Assembly (NCBI RefSeq): GCF_016894445.1 | Contig: NZ_CP056775.1 | Location: 4,762,001-4,826,000 of the forward strand | Length of the DNA stretch: 64,000 bases | Direction: 5' to 3' | Source: Dyadobacter sandarakinus | Lineage (GTDB): Bacteria; Bacteroidota; Bacteroidia; Cytophagales; Spirosomataceae | Part shown: positions 24,729 to 32,713 of the stretch, piece by piece | Layout: each line of letters begins with the position of its first letter | Position numbering within the stretch: the stretch's first letter is position 1 | Notes under the pieces: generated by a model | Seen by the model: the letters and a program-made list of their open reading frames with translations, nothing else | Database searches by the model: none | What the model was told of the DNA's origin: nothing | Made by a program: the position numbers and the translations under genes

Positions 24729-27599
24729 ATGGGGCGATTTTATAACAATTACCGGCAAATATTTTATTCCGTCTTTTTCCTCCTGCTGCTCTCTGCATAC
24801 GGTCAGGTCCGTGCCCAGTTTGTGGTTGAAGGGCAGTGCATGCAGAATCCGGATTGTGATGCAGACTCTACTTCATTCAGGGATACGCTGAGTACGGCCA
24901 CAGCGTGGCAGTGGAGCTTCGGGGATGGCGGCACTGATTCCCGCCGTAATCCTCAGCACTCCTATGCAGCTCCCGGCTCCTACAATGTAACCTTGGTGCG
25001 TACGCTTACCGGCGGCACCAGCCAGACGGTTTCAAGGGTCGTGCAGATTGGTGAGTTACCACCCTCTTTTCAGCAATGGAAAACGGATACTACGATTTGT
25101 CCGGGCGATACCCTGATCCTCAATCCATACCCCACCGGAGCGCCCGATGGTGCCCGTTATGTGTGGTACCCGAAAGGAGACACTACCCAAACATTGAAAG
25201 TTGACAGTTCAGGTTGTTACTCTGTAGAGGTGATCCTGCCCAATGGATGTAAGATCCAGGACAGGGTGAATGTAAAAATATGTATGGAGCCTGCAAACCA
25301 GGAAGGAGCCAAGTGGTACTTCGGGGGCAATGCTGGTCTTGATTTTTCCAATAATCCGCCTACGCCCATTACCGACGGTAAGCTGAACACACCCGAGGGT
25401 ACCTCATCGATTGCCAATTCCAAAGGCCAGCTGCTCTTTTATTCTGATGGTATAACAATCTGGAATAAAAACGGAGATGTCATGCCCTGTTTTGAGCTGA
25501 CCAACTGTGCGCCATTAAAAGGAAGTCCCAACTCCACCCAGTCCGTGCTCATTGTGCCGCAGCCTACCTGTAAAGGCTGTGAGTATTTGTACAATGTATT
25601 TACAACCTCCGACATCAATGGAGAAAAACTGCTTACGGTCAGCGTCGTGGATATGCGCCGTAATAATGGTTTGGGAGCTATTATCGAGCAGAATACGACT
25701 CTACAGCAGCCTACCACGGAAAGGCTGGCTTCTGTCCGCAATGACCGCGACAGTACTTACTGGGTAATTACCCACGATTACGGAACCAATAAATTCCGCA
25801 TATTTCATGCAACGGACGGCGGACTGGTAGAGACCAGCACTCCTGAACTGGGGATGGCACATGATACTCCTGCCGAGGCACAGGGCTACATGAAGTTTTC
25901 TTCTCCTGACAGTACCACCGGGGAGCGCAGGCTGGCTGTTGTAGTGCCCGGCCCGCCTCAAAATTATGTGGAGCTTTACAAATTCAACGACTCTACCGGA
26001 GTTTTGACCTATGACAAAACGATGGATCTTGGTCCCGCGCCGCCTACTGCATACGGGATTGAATTTTCACCGACCGGGGAGAAAATGTACATTTCCTTTC
26101 AGGGGGGCAATGGTACCAGTTCTTACCTGAAACAGTACGATCTGACCCTGCCGGACAGCCTTTTGACCGAAACTGCCATCACGATCGACAGTTCTGCAAC
26201 ACAAACTTATGGAGCACTACAGTTCGCATCCGACGGACGCATTTACATGGCGGTTAAAGGAAGCGAGTACCTGGCTGTTATCGGCGAGCCGGAGGGTAAT
26301 TCCCTTACAGCGATCGAGTATGAGCGTGATGGAGTAAGTCTGGGCGGAAAAAACAGCCAGCTGGGTTTGCCGAACATGGTTCAGGATTTTACGCAGGAAT
26401 CTTCCGGGCCCGGCTTTGAGGCGGATGGTTTTTGTACCAATGAACCTACTACATTCCAGGCCAGCCCGATCTGCGATCCCATTGAAGATACCTACTCCTG
26501 GGATTTCCTGGGAAATGGAGCGTTTACAGCCCCCTCCAAGCAGCAGCAGGCTACCTACACGTACACCCAGCCCGGAACATACATGGTAGCAATGCGCGCT
26601 ACCAACCGGTGCAAGGATACGACCATTGTGCAGGAAATAACCATTTACGAAACTCCGCCGCAAATCGACCTCGGAGCTGATAAGGATACCTGTGGTGCCT
26701 ATGTTCCGCTGGATATGAAAGTGCAGGCCGATGTGTATGCATGGATCAACCGGGGCAGGGTTGTAAGTCGGCAGCGTACATACCGGGCTACGGCTACCGG
26801 CCGGTACATTGCAGTAGCGTTCAACGGACCGAAAGGGGAATGTTACTCTGCGGATACCATCGAAATTACCTTGCGTAAGCCGCCTGCCTTCACCCTGGGC
26901 GCTGATACTACCCTGTGCCGCGACAGCTCCATTGTACTTACCGTATCCAGTGACCGCTGGATCGAATTCAACTGGAGTACAGGCGAGACGACGCGGGATA
27001 TCACAGTGGGTCAGGCGGGTACTTACTCGGTAACTGTCAAGGACCGTAACGATTGTTTTAATGCAGATACACTTACCGTGGGCGAGCGTCCCTCACCGGT
27101 TCTGAACCTGATTCCCGAATATGTGATCTGTATTCCCGACGGACAGTCGGTGATCCTCGATGCCAATGGTCAGGGGCTGCTAAAATATGAGTGGGAGCCG
27201 TCCGGCGATACCACACGTACCATTACCGTCAACACAGAAGGTACTTATACGGTAGTGGCGACCAATGCAGAAGGCTGCGTGTCCGAGAAGTCGACGCAGG
27301 TGGTTGACCGCTGTGAGCCCCGGTTTTTTATTCCGGATGCATTTACGCCGGATGGTGAGGGTAACAATGAGGTATTGGAAATATTCGGGGCTTACTACAC
27401 CAATTTCTCCATGCGCATTTACAATCGCTGGGGCGAAGTCATTTACGCTACCAACAACATTGAAGACCGCTGGGACGGAACTTACAAGGGCCTTAAAGTA
27501 CAGCCGGGCAGCTATCCGTACGTACTGTCCTATGAAGGCCTGTACTATCCGGAGCGTGCTCCTATTGTAAAAAGAGGATCAGTAATGGTGATCCGCTGA
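24729..27599 (+). CDS. Large T9SS substrate with PKD domain and type B (gliding-type) C-terminal domain
   Basis: A 956-residue secreted protein. A signal peptide (about 1-29, ending VRAQ) precedes a PKD domain (about 45-108, WQWSFGDGGTDSRRNPQHSYAAPGSY); residues 190-550 resemble a WD40/lactonase-like propeller region starting WYFGGNAGLDF; a second PKD-like domain (about 570-645) has YSWDFLGNG; three gap-filling Ig-like units follow (DTTLCRDSSIVLTV, STGETTRDITV); and the last 95 residues form the type B sorting domain (FIPDAFTPDGEGNNEVLEI, RIYNRWGEVIYATN, WDGTYKG, GSYPYVLSY). It should be exported by the T9SS to the surface or medium. Repeated cysteines suggest disulfides. Its divergent partner is the PorP/SprF-like gene. 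Confidence 0.92.
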   Translation: MGRFYNNYRQIFYSVFFLLLLSAYGQVRAQFVVEGQCMQNPDCDADSTSFRDTLSTATAWQWSFGDGGTDSRRNPQHSYAAPGSYNVTLVRTLTGGTSQTVSRVVQIGELPPSFQQWKTDTTICPGDTLILNPYPTGAPDGARYVWYPKGDTTQTLKVDSSGCYSVEVILPNGCKIQDRVNVKICMEPANQEGAKWYFGGNAGLDFSNNPPTPITDGKLNTPEGTSSIANSKGQLLFYSDGITIWNKNGDVMPCFELTNCAPLKGSPNSTQSVLIVPQPTCKGCEYLYNVFTTSDINGEKLLTVSVVDMRRNNGLGAIIEQNTTLQQPTTERLASVRNDRDSTYWVITHDYGTNKFRIFHATDGGLVETSTPELGMAHDTPAEAQGYMKFSSPDSTTGERRLAVVVPGPPQNYVELYKFNDSTGVLTYDKTMDLGPAPPTAYGIEFSPTGEKMYISFQGGNGTSSYLKQYDLTLPDSLLTETAITIDSSATQTYGALQFASDGRIYMAVKGSEYLAVIGEPEGNSLTAIEYERDGVSLGGKNSQLGLPNMVQDFTQESSGPGFEADGFCTNEPTTFQASPICDPIEDTYSWDFLGNGAFTAPSKQQQATYTYTQPGTYMVAMRATNRCKDTTIVQEITIYETPPQIDLGADKDTCGAYVPLDMKVQADVYAWINRGRVVSRQRTYRATATGRYIAVAFNGPKGECYSADTIEITLRKPPAFTLGADTTLCRDSSIVLTVSSDRWIEFNWSTGETTRDITVGQAGTYSVTVKDRNDCFNADTLTVGERPSPVLNLIPEYVICIPDGQSVILDANGQGLLKYEWEPSGDTTRTITVNTEGTYTVVATNAEGCVSEKSTQVVDRCEPRFFIPDAFTPDGEGNNEVLEIFGAYYTNFSMRIYNRWGEVIYATNNIEDRWDGTYKGLKVQPGSYPYVLSYEGLYYPERAPIVKRGSVMVIR

Positions 27600-27624
27600 T
27601 CTTCTTTTTGCAGATTAAAACCGC

Positions 27625-27632
27625 TATTTTTG
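27625..27632 (+). promoter_or_regulatory. Candidate -7 element for ruvB
   Basis: TATTTTTG fits TAnnTTTG, 23 bases before the ruvB ATG. The upstream TTTG is only 14 bases away, so the spacing is poor. Confidence 0.35.
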
Positions 27633-27655
27633 ATTAGGTAACATTTATATTGAAG

Positions 27656-28681
27656 ATGCGGCAGGATTATTTGTCCGGGGAGAAGGAAAACCTTTCCAAT
27701 GCAGAGAAGGAGATAGAGCGGGCACTCCGGCCGCTGACTTTCAGTGATTTTACAGGGCAGCACAAGATTCTTGAAAACCTTAAAATTTTCGTCCAGGCTG
27801 CCCGTATGCGCGGCGATGCGCTGGATCATGTACTGCTGCATGGTCCTCCGGGTTTAGGAAAAACAACCCTGTCGCATATTGTGGCCAATGAACTTGGCTC
27901 GGGGATCAAGATTACGTCGGGCCCGGTTCTGGACAAGCCCAGCGACCTGGCTGGTTTGCTGACCAATCTTCAGGAACATGACGTTTTGTTTATAGATGAA
28001 ATTCATCGTCTGAACCCCATTGTAGAAGAGTACCTCTATTCTGCTATGGAGGACTACAAAATTGATATTATGCTGGACAGCGGGCCCAATGCGCGCAGTA
28101 TCCAGATTGGACTGAATCCATTTACGCTGATCGGTGCCACTACCCGTGCCGGAATGCTCACTTCGCCTTTGCGGGCCAGGTTCGGGATCAATGCGAGGCT
28201 GGAATACTATGATGCACAGCTTTTATCAACGATCCTCAAACGTTCCGCCGCTATCCTGGGTACGCCGCTCGATGAGGATGCTGCTTTTGAAATAGCCCGC
28301 AGGAGCCGCGGAACTCCCAGGATCTCCAATAATCTGCTCAGAAGAACCCGTGATTTTGCGCAGGTAAAAGGTAATGGAAAAATTACGGTTGCTATCGCCG
28401 AAATGGCTTTGCAGGCGCTGGATGTGGACCAGAATGGACTCGATGAAATGGATAACCGCATTCTCAGTACCATTGTTGAAAAATTCAAGGGAGGACCCGT
28501 GGGCTTGTCTACCATTGCGACCGCATGTGGAGAAGAAGCGGAAACCATTGAGGAAGTGTATGAGCCCTTTCTGATCCAGGAAGGTTACCTGAAAAGAACG
28601 TCCCGTGGCAGGGAAGTTACCGAGAAAGCATTCAGGCATTTGGGTATTTTGCCAAGACACCGCTCAGGCGAATTGTTCTGA
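27656..28681 (+). CDS. ruvB: Holliday junction branch migration helicase RuvB
   Basis: A 341-residue AAA+ motor that drives branch migration with RuvA and RuvC in recombinational repair. The conserved FxGQ-like entry appears as [11 protein letters not shown]; Walker A is GPPGLGKTT, Walker B DEIHRLNP, sensor 1 GATTRAGML with the arginine finger in LRARFGI. The C-terminal winged helix includes [16 protein letters not shown] and ends [24 protein letters not shown] at 27656 is preferred to the TTG two codons earlier. ruvA and ruvC are not in this window. Confidence 0.97.
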   Translation: MRQDYLSGEKENLSNAEKEIERALRPLTFSDFTGQHKILENLKIFVQAARMRGDALDHVLLHGPPGLGKTTLSHIVANELGSGIKITSGPVLDKPSDLAGLLTNLQEHDVLFIDEIHRLNPIVEEYLYSAMEDYKIDIMLDSGPNARSIQIGLNPFTLIGATTRAGMLTSPLRARFGINARLEYYDAQLLSTILKRSAAILGTPLDEDAAFEIARRSRGTPRISNNLLRRTRDFAQVKGNGKITVAIAEMALQALDVDQNGLDEMDNRILSTIVEKFKGGPVGLSTIATACGEEAETIEEVYEPFLIQEGYLKRTSRGREVTEKAFRHLGILPRHRSGELF

Positions 28682-28734
28682 TTTGCAGCCTTTCAGGTTT
28701 TAAATAAATGTATCTGCGTTAACTTATTATGTCG

Positions 28735-28742
28735 TACTTTTG
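28735..28742 (+). promoter_or_regulatory. Candidate -7 element for the Nudix gene
   Basis: TACTTTTG, followed by C, is a very typical Bacteroidota -7 box and lies 24 bases before the ATG. No clear upstream TTTG. Confidence 0.4.
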
Positions 28743-28766
28743 CGGTAAAATTAAGAAGCCGCCTCT

Positions 28767-29192
28767 ATGACTGAAGTACTGGTATCTGAAAAGTTAGTAG
28801 TGAGAGTGCCGTGTGCTGTGATTGAATGTGAAGGAAAGGTACTTGCAGGCCAGCGCAGTGCGGAGATGTCGTTTCCCTTACAATGGGAATTCCCGGGTGG
28901 AAAGCAGGAAAACGGCGAGACAGACGAAGAAACCCTGATCCGGGAAATCCGGGAGGAGCTTGATGTTGAGATTGAGATTTTCGACCGGCTTCCGGTTACA
29001 ATAAAGGACCAGGGATGGCGCGAAATAATCCTGGTACCTTTTATTTGCAGCCTTAAAACACGGCAGATACAGCTTACCGAGCATGAACAAATCCAATGGC
29101 TTACCCCGGAGGACTTGCCATCTCTGGACTGGACTGAGGCGGATCTGGAAATCATCCGGAACTACTTCACCTACCTAGCGGCTAAAATTTAG
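28767..29192 (+). CDS. MutT-like Nudix hydrolase
   Basis: A 141-residue Nudix protein whose order of motifs fits (deoxy)nucleoside triphosphate pyrophosphohydrolases that clear oxidised nucleotides. The Nudix box runs from Gly45 through Glu51 to REIREELDV at 59-67. The final glycine of the classic box is Asp here, a tolerated variation. QWEFPGGK precedes the box as in MutT. The stop codon lies inside the convergent pyrC gene, an 18-base tail-to-tail overlap. Confidence 0.88.
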   Translation: MTEVLVSEKLVVRVPCAVIECEGKVLAGQRSAEMSFPLQWEFPGGKQENGETDEETLIREIREELDVEIEIFDRLPVTIKDQGWREIILVPFICSLKTRQIQLTEHEQIQWLTPEDLPSLDWTEADLEIIRNYFTYLAAKI

Positions 29193-30536
29193 CCGTTTTC
29201 CTTTTATACTTTCATCAAATTTCCCGTTTTCAAACGCCAGGTGGCCCGATACAAACGTATGTGTTACCTGCGAATGAAATGTCGTTCCTTCAAACGGTGA
29301 CCAGCCGCATTTGGATTCAATATTGTCTGGTGAAACCGTAGTAGTCGCCTCGGTATCAACAAGGATGAGGTCGGCCCAGTAGCCTTCTCGTATATAGCCC
29401 CGTTCACGGATCTGGAAACAGTCGGCCACGGCGTGGCTCATTTTTTCTACAACCCGCTCGATAGAAATTTTGCCCTGCCTGCTGAGTTCCAGCATGACAT
29501 TGAGCGTATGCTGCACAAGCGGAAGTCCCGAAGGAGCCTGCCAGTAATGCTGTTTTTTTTCTTCCATCGTATGGGGAGCATGATCCGTTGCAATCACGTC
29601 AATGCGGTTATCAAGTACTGCCTGGAGAATCGCCTCTTTGTGGTGCGGTGCCTTGATTGCAGGATTGCATTTAATCTTATTTCCCAGATTGTGATAATCC
29701 TCTGCATCAAACCAGAGATGATGTACGCAAGCCTCCGCAGTAACCAGCTTCGGCAAGCCGTTACTCAGCAGGATCTGCCCATTTGAACGATTGCCTGGCT
29801 CAAAAAGAAAGACTTCGTCACCCGTCGAAATATGCAGAATGTGCAGGCGGGTGTTGTTTTTGTGCGCCAGTGAGGTTGCAAAGGAAGAAGATTTAAGGCA
29901 TGCCTCTTCATTACGGATCAAAGCATGGATATTATAAGGCACATTTTCACCATACATTTCACGGTATAATTCCATTCGCTGCCGCACGGTGGGCTCATCT
30001 TCACAATGGGTGGCGATCAGGCATGGTGCATTGGCAAAAAGCTTTTCAAGTACCTCCGGAGCATCCACCAGCATATTCCCGGTAGATGAGCCCATAAAGA
30101 TTTTAATGCCGCAAACCTCCGTGACGTCTGTCTTCATTACCTCGTCATAGTTGCTGTTGGAAGCACCCATAAAAAAGGAGTAGTTGGCCAGGGAGGTAGC
30201 TGCTGCAATGTCATATTTGTCTTGTAAAAGCGGCTGTGTGAGTGTATTCGGCACCGTGTTCGGCATTTCCATGAACGAAGTTACTCCGCCGGCTACTGCG
30301 GCGCGTGCCTCCATGTAAATGTTTGCCTTGTGCGTTAATCCGGGTTCTCTGAAATGCACCTGATCGTCAATCACCCCGGGCATAAGGTACTTGCCGCGGG
30401 CATCAATCACACGATCCGCAGCATTGGACTGCAGGTCGCTGCCAATCTTCGTGATGTGACCATTTTCAATCAGCACGTCTAATTCCTGAACTGAATTCTC
30501 ATTTACTACGCGTGCATTGACAATCAACGTGGACAT
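29175..30536 (-). CDS. pyrC: Dihydroorotase, Bacteroidota type
   Basis: A 453-residue amidohydrolase that closes carbamoyl aspartate to dihydroorotate in pyrimidine synthesis. Catalytic pieces: REPG after the metal motif, GIKIFMGSSTGNMLVD with the lysine expected to be carboxylated, THCED, LHILHIST, and DVIATDHAPHT. The usual HxH opening motif reads QVH (Gln59-Val-His61), so the first metal-binding His is replaced by Gln; I recall the same DDQVHFREPG in other Bacteroidota dihydroorotases (e.g. Porphyromonas), so it is likely a clade feature rather than inactivation. Allantoinase or hydantoinase is the alternative. A TACCTTTG box lies 27 bases upstream. Confidence 0.88.
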   Translation of the reverse strand: MSTLIVNARVVNENSVQELDVLIENGHITKIGSDLQSNAADRVIDARGKYLMPGVIDDQVHFREPGLTHKANIYMEARAAVAGGVTSFMEMPNTVPNTLTQPLLQDKYDIAAATSLANYSFFMGASNSNYDEVMKTDVTEVCGIKIFMGSSTGNMLVDAPEVLEKLFANAPCLIATHCEDEPTVRQRMELYREMYGENVPYNIHALIRNEEACLKSSSFATSLAHKNNTRLHILHISTGDEVFLFEPGNRSNGQILLSNGLPKLVTAEACVHHLWFDAEDYHNLGNKIKCNPAIKAPHHKEAILQAVLDNRIDVIATDHAPHTMEEKKQHYWQAPSGLPLVQHTLNVMLELSRQGKISIERVVEKMSHAVADCFQIRERGYIREGYWADLILVDTEATTTVSPDNIESKCGWSPFEGTTFHSQVTHTFVSGHLAFENGKFDESIKGKRLNFSR

Positions 30537-30562
30537 AACAGGTGCATTAGGTTTTTGATGTG

Positions 30563-30570
30563 CAAAGGTA
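30563..30570 (-). promoter_or_regulatory. Candidate -7 element for pyrC
   Basis: TACCTTTG on the minus strand, 27 bases before the start codon, matches TAnnTTTG exactly. The upstream element is unclear. Confidence 0.4.
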
Positions 30571-30596
30571 TCCAGTCTTTTAAATAATCGGTAGCA

Positions 30597-31298
30597 ATGC
30601 TAAAAATGAACCTTCGCACTTACCTGAATGATTTTGTTGACCTTGTTTTTCCGAGATCCTGTGCGGCCTGTAATATAGGTTTGCTCGGGAATGAGGAAGT
30701 AATCTGCACTTTTTGCCGCATTTCACTGCCACGTGCCCATAGTGACGGTATGCATGCAGATACGATCCGCTATAAGTTTGTAAATCTGCCGGAGGTACTA
30801 GCCACCTATACTTTTTTACTTTTTACAAAAAAAGGCAAGGTTCAGCAGCTACTGCACGCGCTGAAATACCGCGGGAACAAGGAGGTAGGAGTAACACTGG
30901 GACAAATGTTCGGGCAGGAGCTGGTGGCTGCACGGGCATTACCAGACGGCGCCCTAATCCTGAGTGTTCCGCTGCATGCAAAGAAGAAACAAAAACGCGG
31001 GTATAATCAGAGTGATCTGCTTGCAGAGGGCATTTCGCTGGCATGCAGCCTTCCCTGGTCGGGCACTATCCTCGCCCGGACCAAGTACACGCAAACACAA
31101 ACAGGAAAAAGCAAGTCGGAGCGGCGAAGTAATGTGAATGGTGTTTTCAAAGTTACACAGCCAATTGATACCGGAACGATCATTCTCGTAGACGATGTAC
31201 TTACTACCGGCGCCACCCTGGAAGAATGCATTAACACCCTAAAACAAGCGGGCTGCAAGCAGTTTTATATACTCACTATCGCATTGGCGCAGCATTAA
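30597..31298 (+). CDS. comF: ComF family phosphoribosyltransferase-like protein
   Basis: A 233-residue ComF protein. The N-terminus has a four-cysteine zinc site (CAAC near 22-25, then CTFC near 37-40) and the C-terminal half a PRTase fold with the PRPP loop ILVDDVLTTGATLEEC and the hallmark RGYNQSDLLAEG. ComF is needed for DNA uptake in competent bacteria, possibly linking import to replication, though its reaction is unknown. Its TAA lies within the left arm of a 56-bp palindrome that ends the transcript. Confidence 0.92.
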   Translation: MLKMNLRTYLNDFVDLVFPRSCAACNIGLLGNEEVICTFCRISLPRAHSDGMHADTIRYKFVNLPEVLATYTFLLFTKKGKVQQLLHALKYRGNKEVGVTLGQMFGQELVAARALPDGALILSVPLHAKKKQKRGYNQSDLLAEGISLACSLPWSGTILARTKYTQTQTGKSKSERRSNVNGVFKVTQPIDTGTIILVDDVLTTGATLEECINTLKQAGCKQFYILTIALAQH

Positions 31299-31346
31299 AA
31301 AGGAAGAGGTGCCAGGCTAGCCTGGCACCTCTTCCTTTTTAATGCT
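31291..31346. terminator. Perfect 56-bp palindrome, bidirectional terminator
   Basis: The 28 bases at 31291-31318 are followed at once by their exact reverse complement at 31319-31346, with no loop and no mismatch. It includes the A5 and T5 runs expected for termination in both directions and lies between the convergent comF and gldJ stop codons. The comF stop is inside it. The central GC-rich part is AGGTGCCAGGCT/AGCCTGGCACCT. Confidence 0.9.
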
Positions 31347-31355
31347 CTTATGCTT

Positions 31356-32612
31356 TTACTCCTTATGAGTTCCTGTTGCAATCATTGCGCAGCGGAAACC
31401 TACCATGGCAGTAGCAGAGTCCTGGTCCATATAGCGGCGGGTGCCTGGTGAAAGCCAGTAAGCTACATCAGCCCAGGAGCCACCTTTATACACACGCAGA
31501 TTGTCATTTACCAGCGAGTTGCTGTTTTTGTTATCGTAGTTCTTGGCATCATCCTGGTAACCATCACGGCGGAATGAGTTCAGGTCGTTTACGTCATTGT
31601 TGGACAATGGACGATATACGTCATACACCCACTCGCTTACATTTCCGGCCATATCATACAACCCATTGTCATTGGCAGGGTACGAGCGAATTTCCTGAGT
31701 GATAATCGCGCCGTCATTAGACTTTCCGGCAATACCGGCGTAGTCACCAGGACCGCGCTTGAAGTTGGCAAGCATGGTACCTTGTTTACGGCCACGCGGC
31801 TGACGCATCGTAGACCCATCCCAAGGATAAATCCGCTGATTTGACTGATTTTCGTCAGAATACTGGGTACCGATCATGGCGATGGCAGCATACTCAAACT
31901 CAGCTTCTGTAGGAAGGCGGTACGGAGGCATCACATATCCACTTTCAATGCGAAGTGGCGCAGGTGCCGATTCAGCAGATGCAACTGCTTCTGCCTCTCC
32001 TTTTTTCTTCTTGCCAAAAGAGAAACCTTTTTTCTTCTTGCCTGCTGCATTACCTGCAATCGTATTTGCCTGACTCACCGCAGCAGTACGCCATGCACAG
32101 TAATCGTTGGCCTGCACCCATGATACACCTACAACCGGATATAACCGGAAGCCCGGGTGGCGCAAATACATGGTTACATAAGAATCATTGAAAGAAAGCT
32201 CATTGAACCAAACATTGGTATCAGGCAGGGCCTTACTGTAAAACTCCTCCGAAGAGTCACGCTGTACCGCATTGAGGTATTCCAGGTAGTGGACGTTGGC
32301 CACTTCCGTCTGGTCCATATAAAAGGACTGTATACTTACGGTTCTTTTCGGATTGTCCCGGCGGCTCATTACTTCTTCTTCCAGCGAGCCCATGGTAAAC
32401 CGGCCGCCTTCGATATAAACCAGGTCAGGGCCTGCGGGCAATGCTTTGTATTGCTTCACCTCGAATCCGTCCTTCCCATTATAAGCCAGGCCCGTTTTAG
32501 AGCTTGTTTTACCCGGCTTAAGGCTCGTAGGCTTCTTGTTCTTACTACACGAAGTAGCCGCCAATAACACAATCATAATCAGCGCGATCGACCGGGTACC
32601 TATCTTTTGCAT
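31356..32612 (-). CDS. gldJ: Gliding motility lipoprotein GldJ
   Basis: A 418-residue lipoprotein (lipobox AATSC, Cys22) with a formylglycine-generating-enzyme-like (SUMF1) fold: VYIEGGRFTMGS, RTVSIQSFYMDQTEVANVHYLEYL, YRLPTEAEFEYAA, NGLYDMAGNVSEWVYD and GGSWADVAYW. The YLEYL and YLRHPGF..YPVVGVSW stretches fit GldJ better than GldK. GldJ is required for gliding and stabilises the T9SS outer-membrane assembly. Residues near 185-210 form a Lys-rich insert (two KKKKG runs) absent from a standard FGE domain. ATG at 32612 is chosen because the frame's earlier start at 32672 lies in the predicted -7 box. Confidence 0.85.
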   Translation of the reverse strand: MQKIGTRSIALIMIVLLAATSCSKNKKPTSLKPGKTSSKTGLAYNGKDGFEVKQYKALPAGPDLVYIEGGRFTMGSLEEEVMSRRDNPKRTVSIQSFYMDQTEVANVHYLEYLNAVQRDSSEEFYSKALPDTNVWFNELSFNDSYVTMYLRHPGFRLYPVVGVSWVQANDYCAWRTAAVSQANTIAGNAAGKKKKGFSFGKKKKGEAEAVASAESAPAPLRIESGYVMPPYRLPTEAEFEYAAIAMIGTQYSDENQSNQRIYPWDGSTMRQPRGRKQGTMLANFKRGPGDYAGIAGKSNDGAIITQEIRSYPANDNGLYDMAGNVSEWVYDVYRPLSNNDVNDLNSFRRDGYQDDAKNYDNKNSNSLVNDNLRVYKGGSWADVAYWLSPGTRRYMDQDSATAMVGFRCAMIATGTHKE

Positions 32613-32669
32613 GCAAATCATTGCTTTAAAGTGACTTAAGTATTTCGTAGTTACTAGTATGCGAAACCG

Positions 32670-32677
32670 CAAATGTA
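32670..32677 (-). promoter_or_regulatory. Candidate -7 element for gldJ
   Basis: TACATTTG on the minus strand matches TAnnTTTG. It sits about 58 bases before the chosen gldJ start and overlaps the upstream ATG of the same frame, arguing against that start. Confidence 0.45.
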
Positions 32678-32713
32678 TTGAAATGAATCGAAACTAATTT
32701 AATCAAAAAACGG

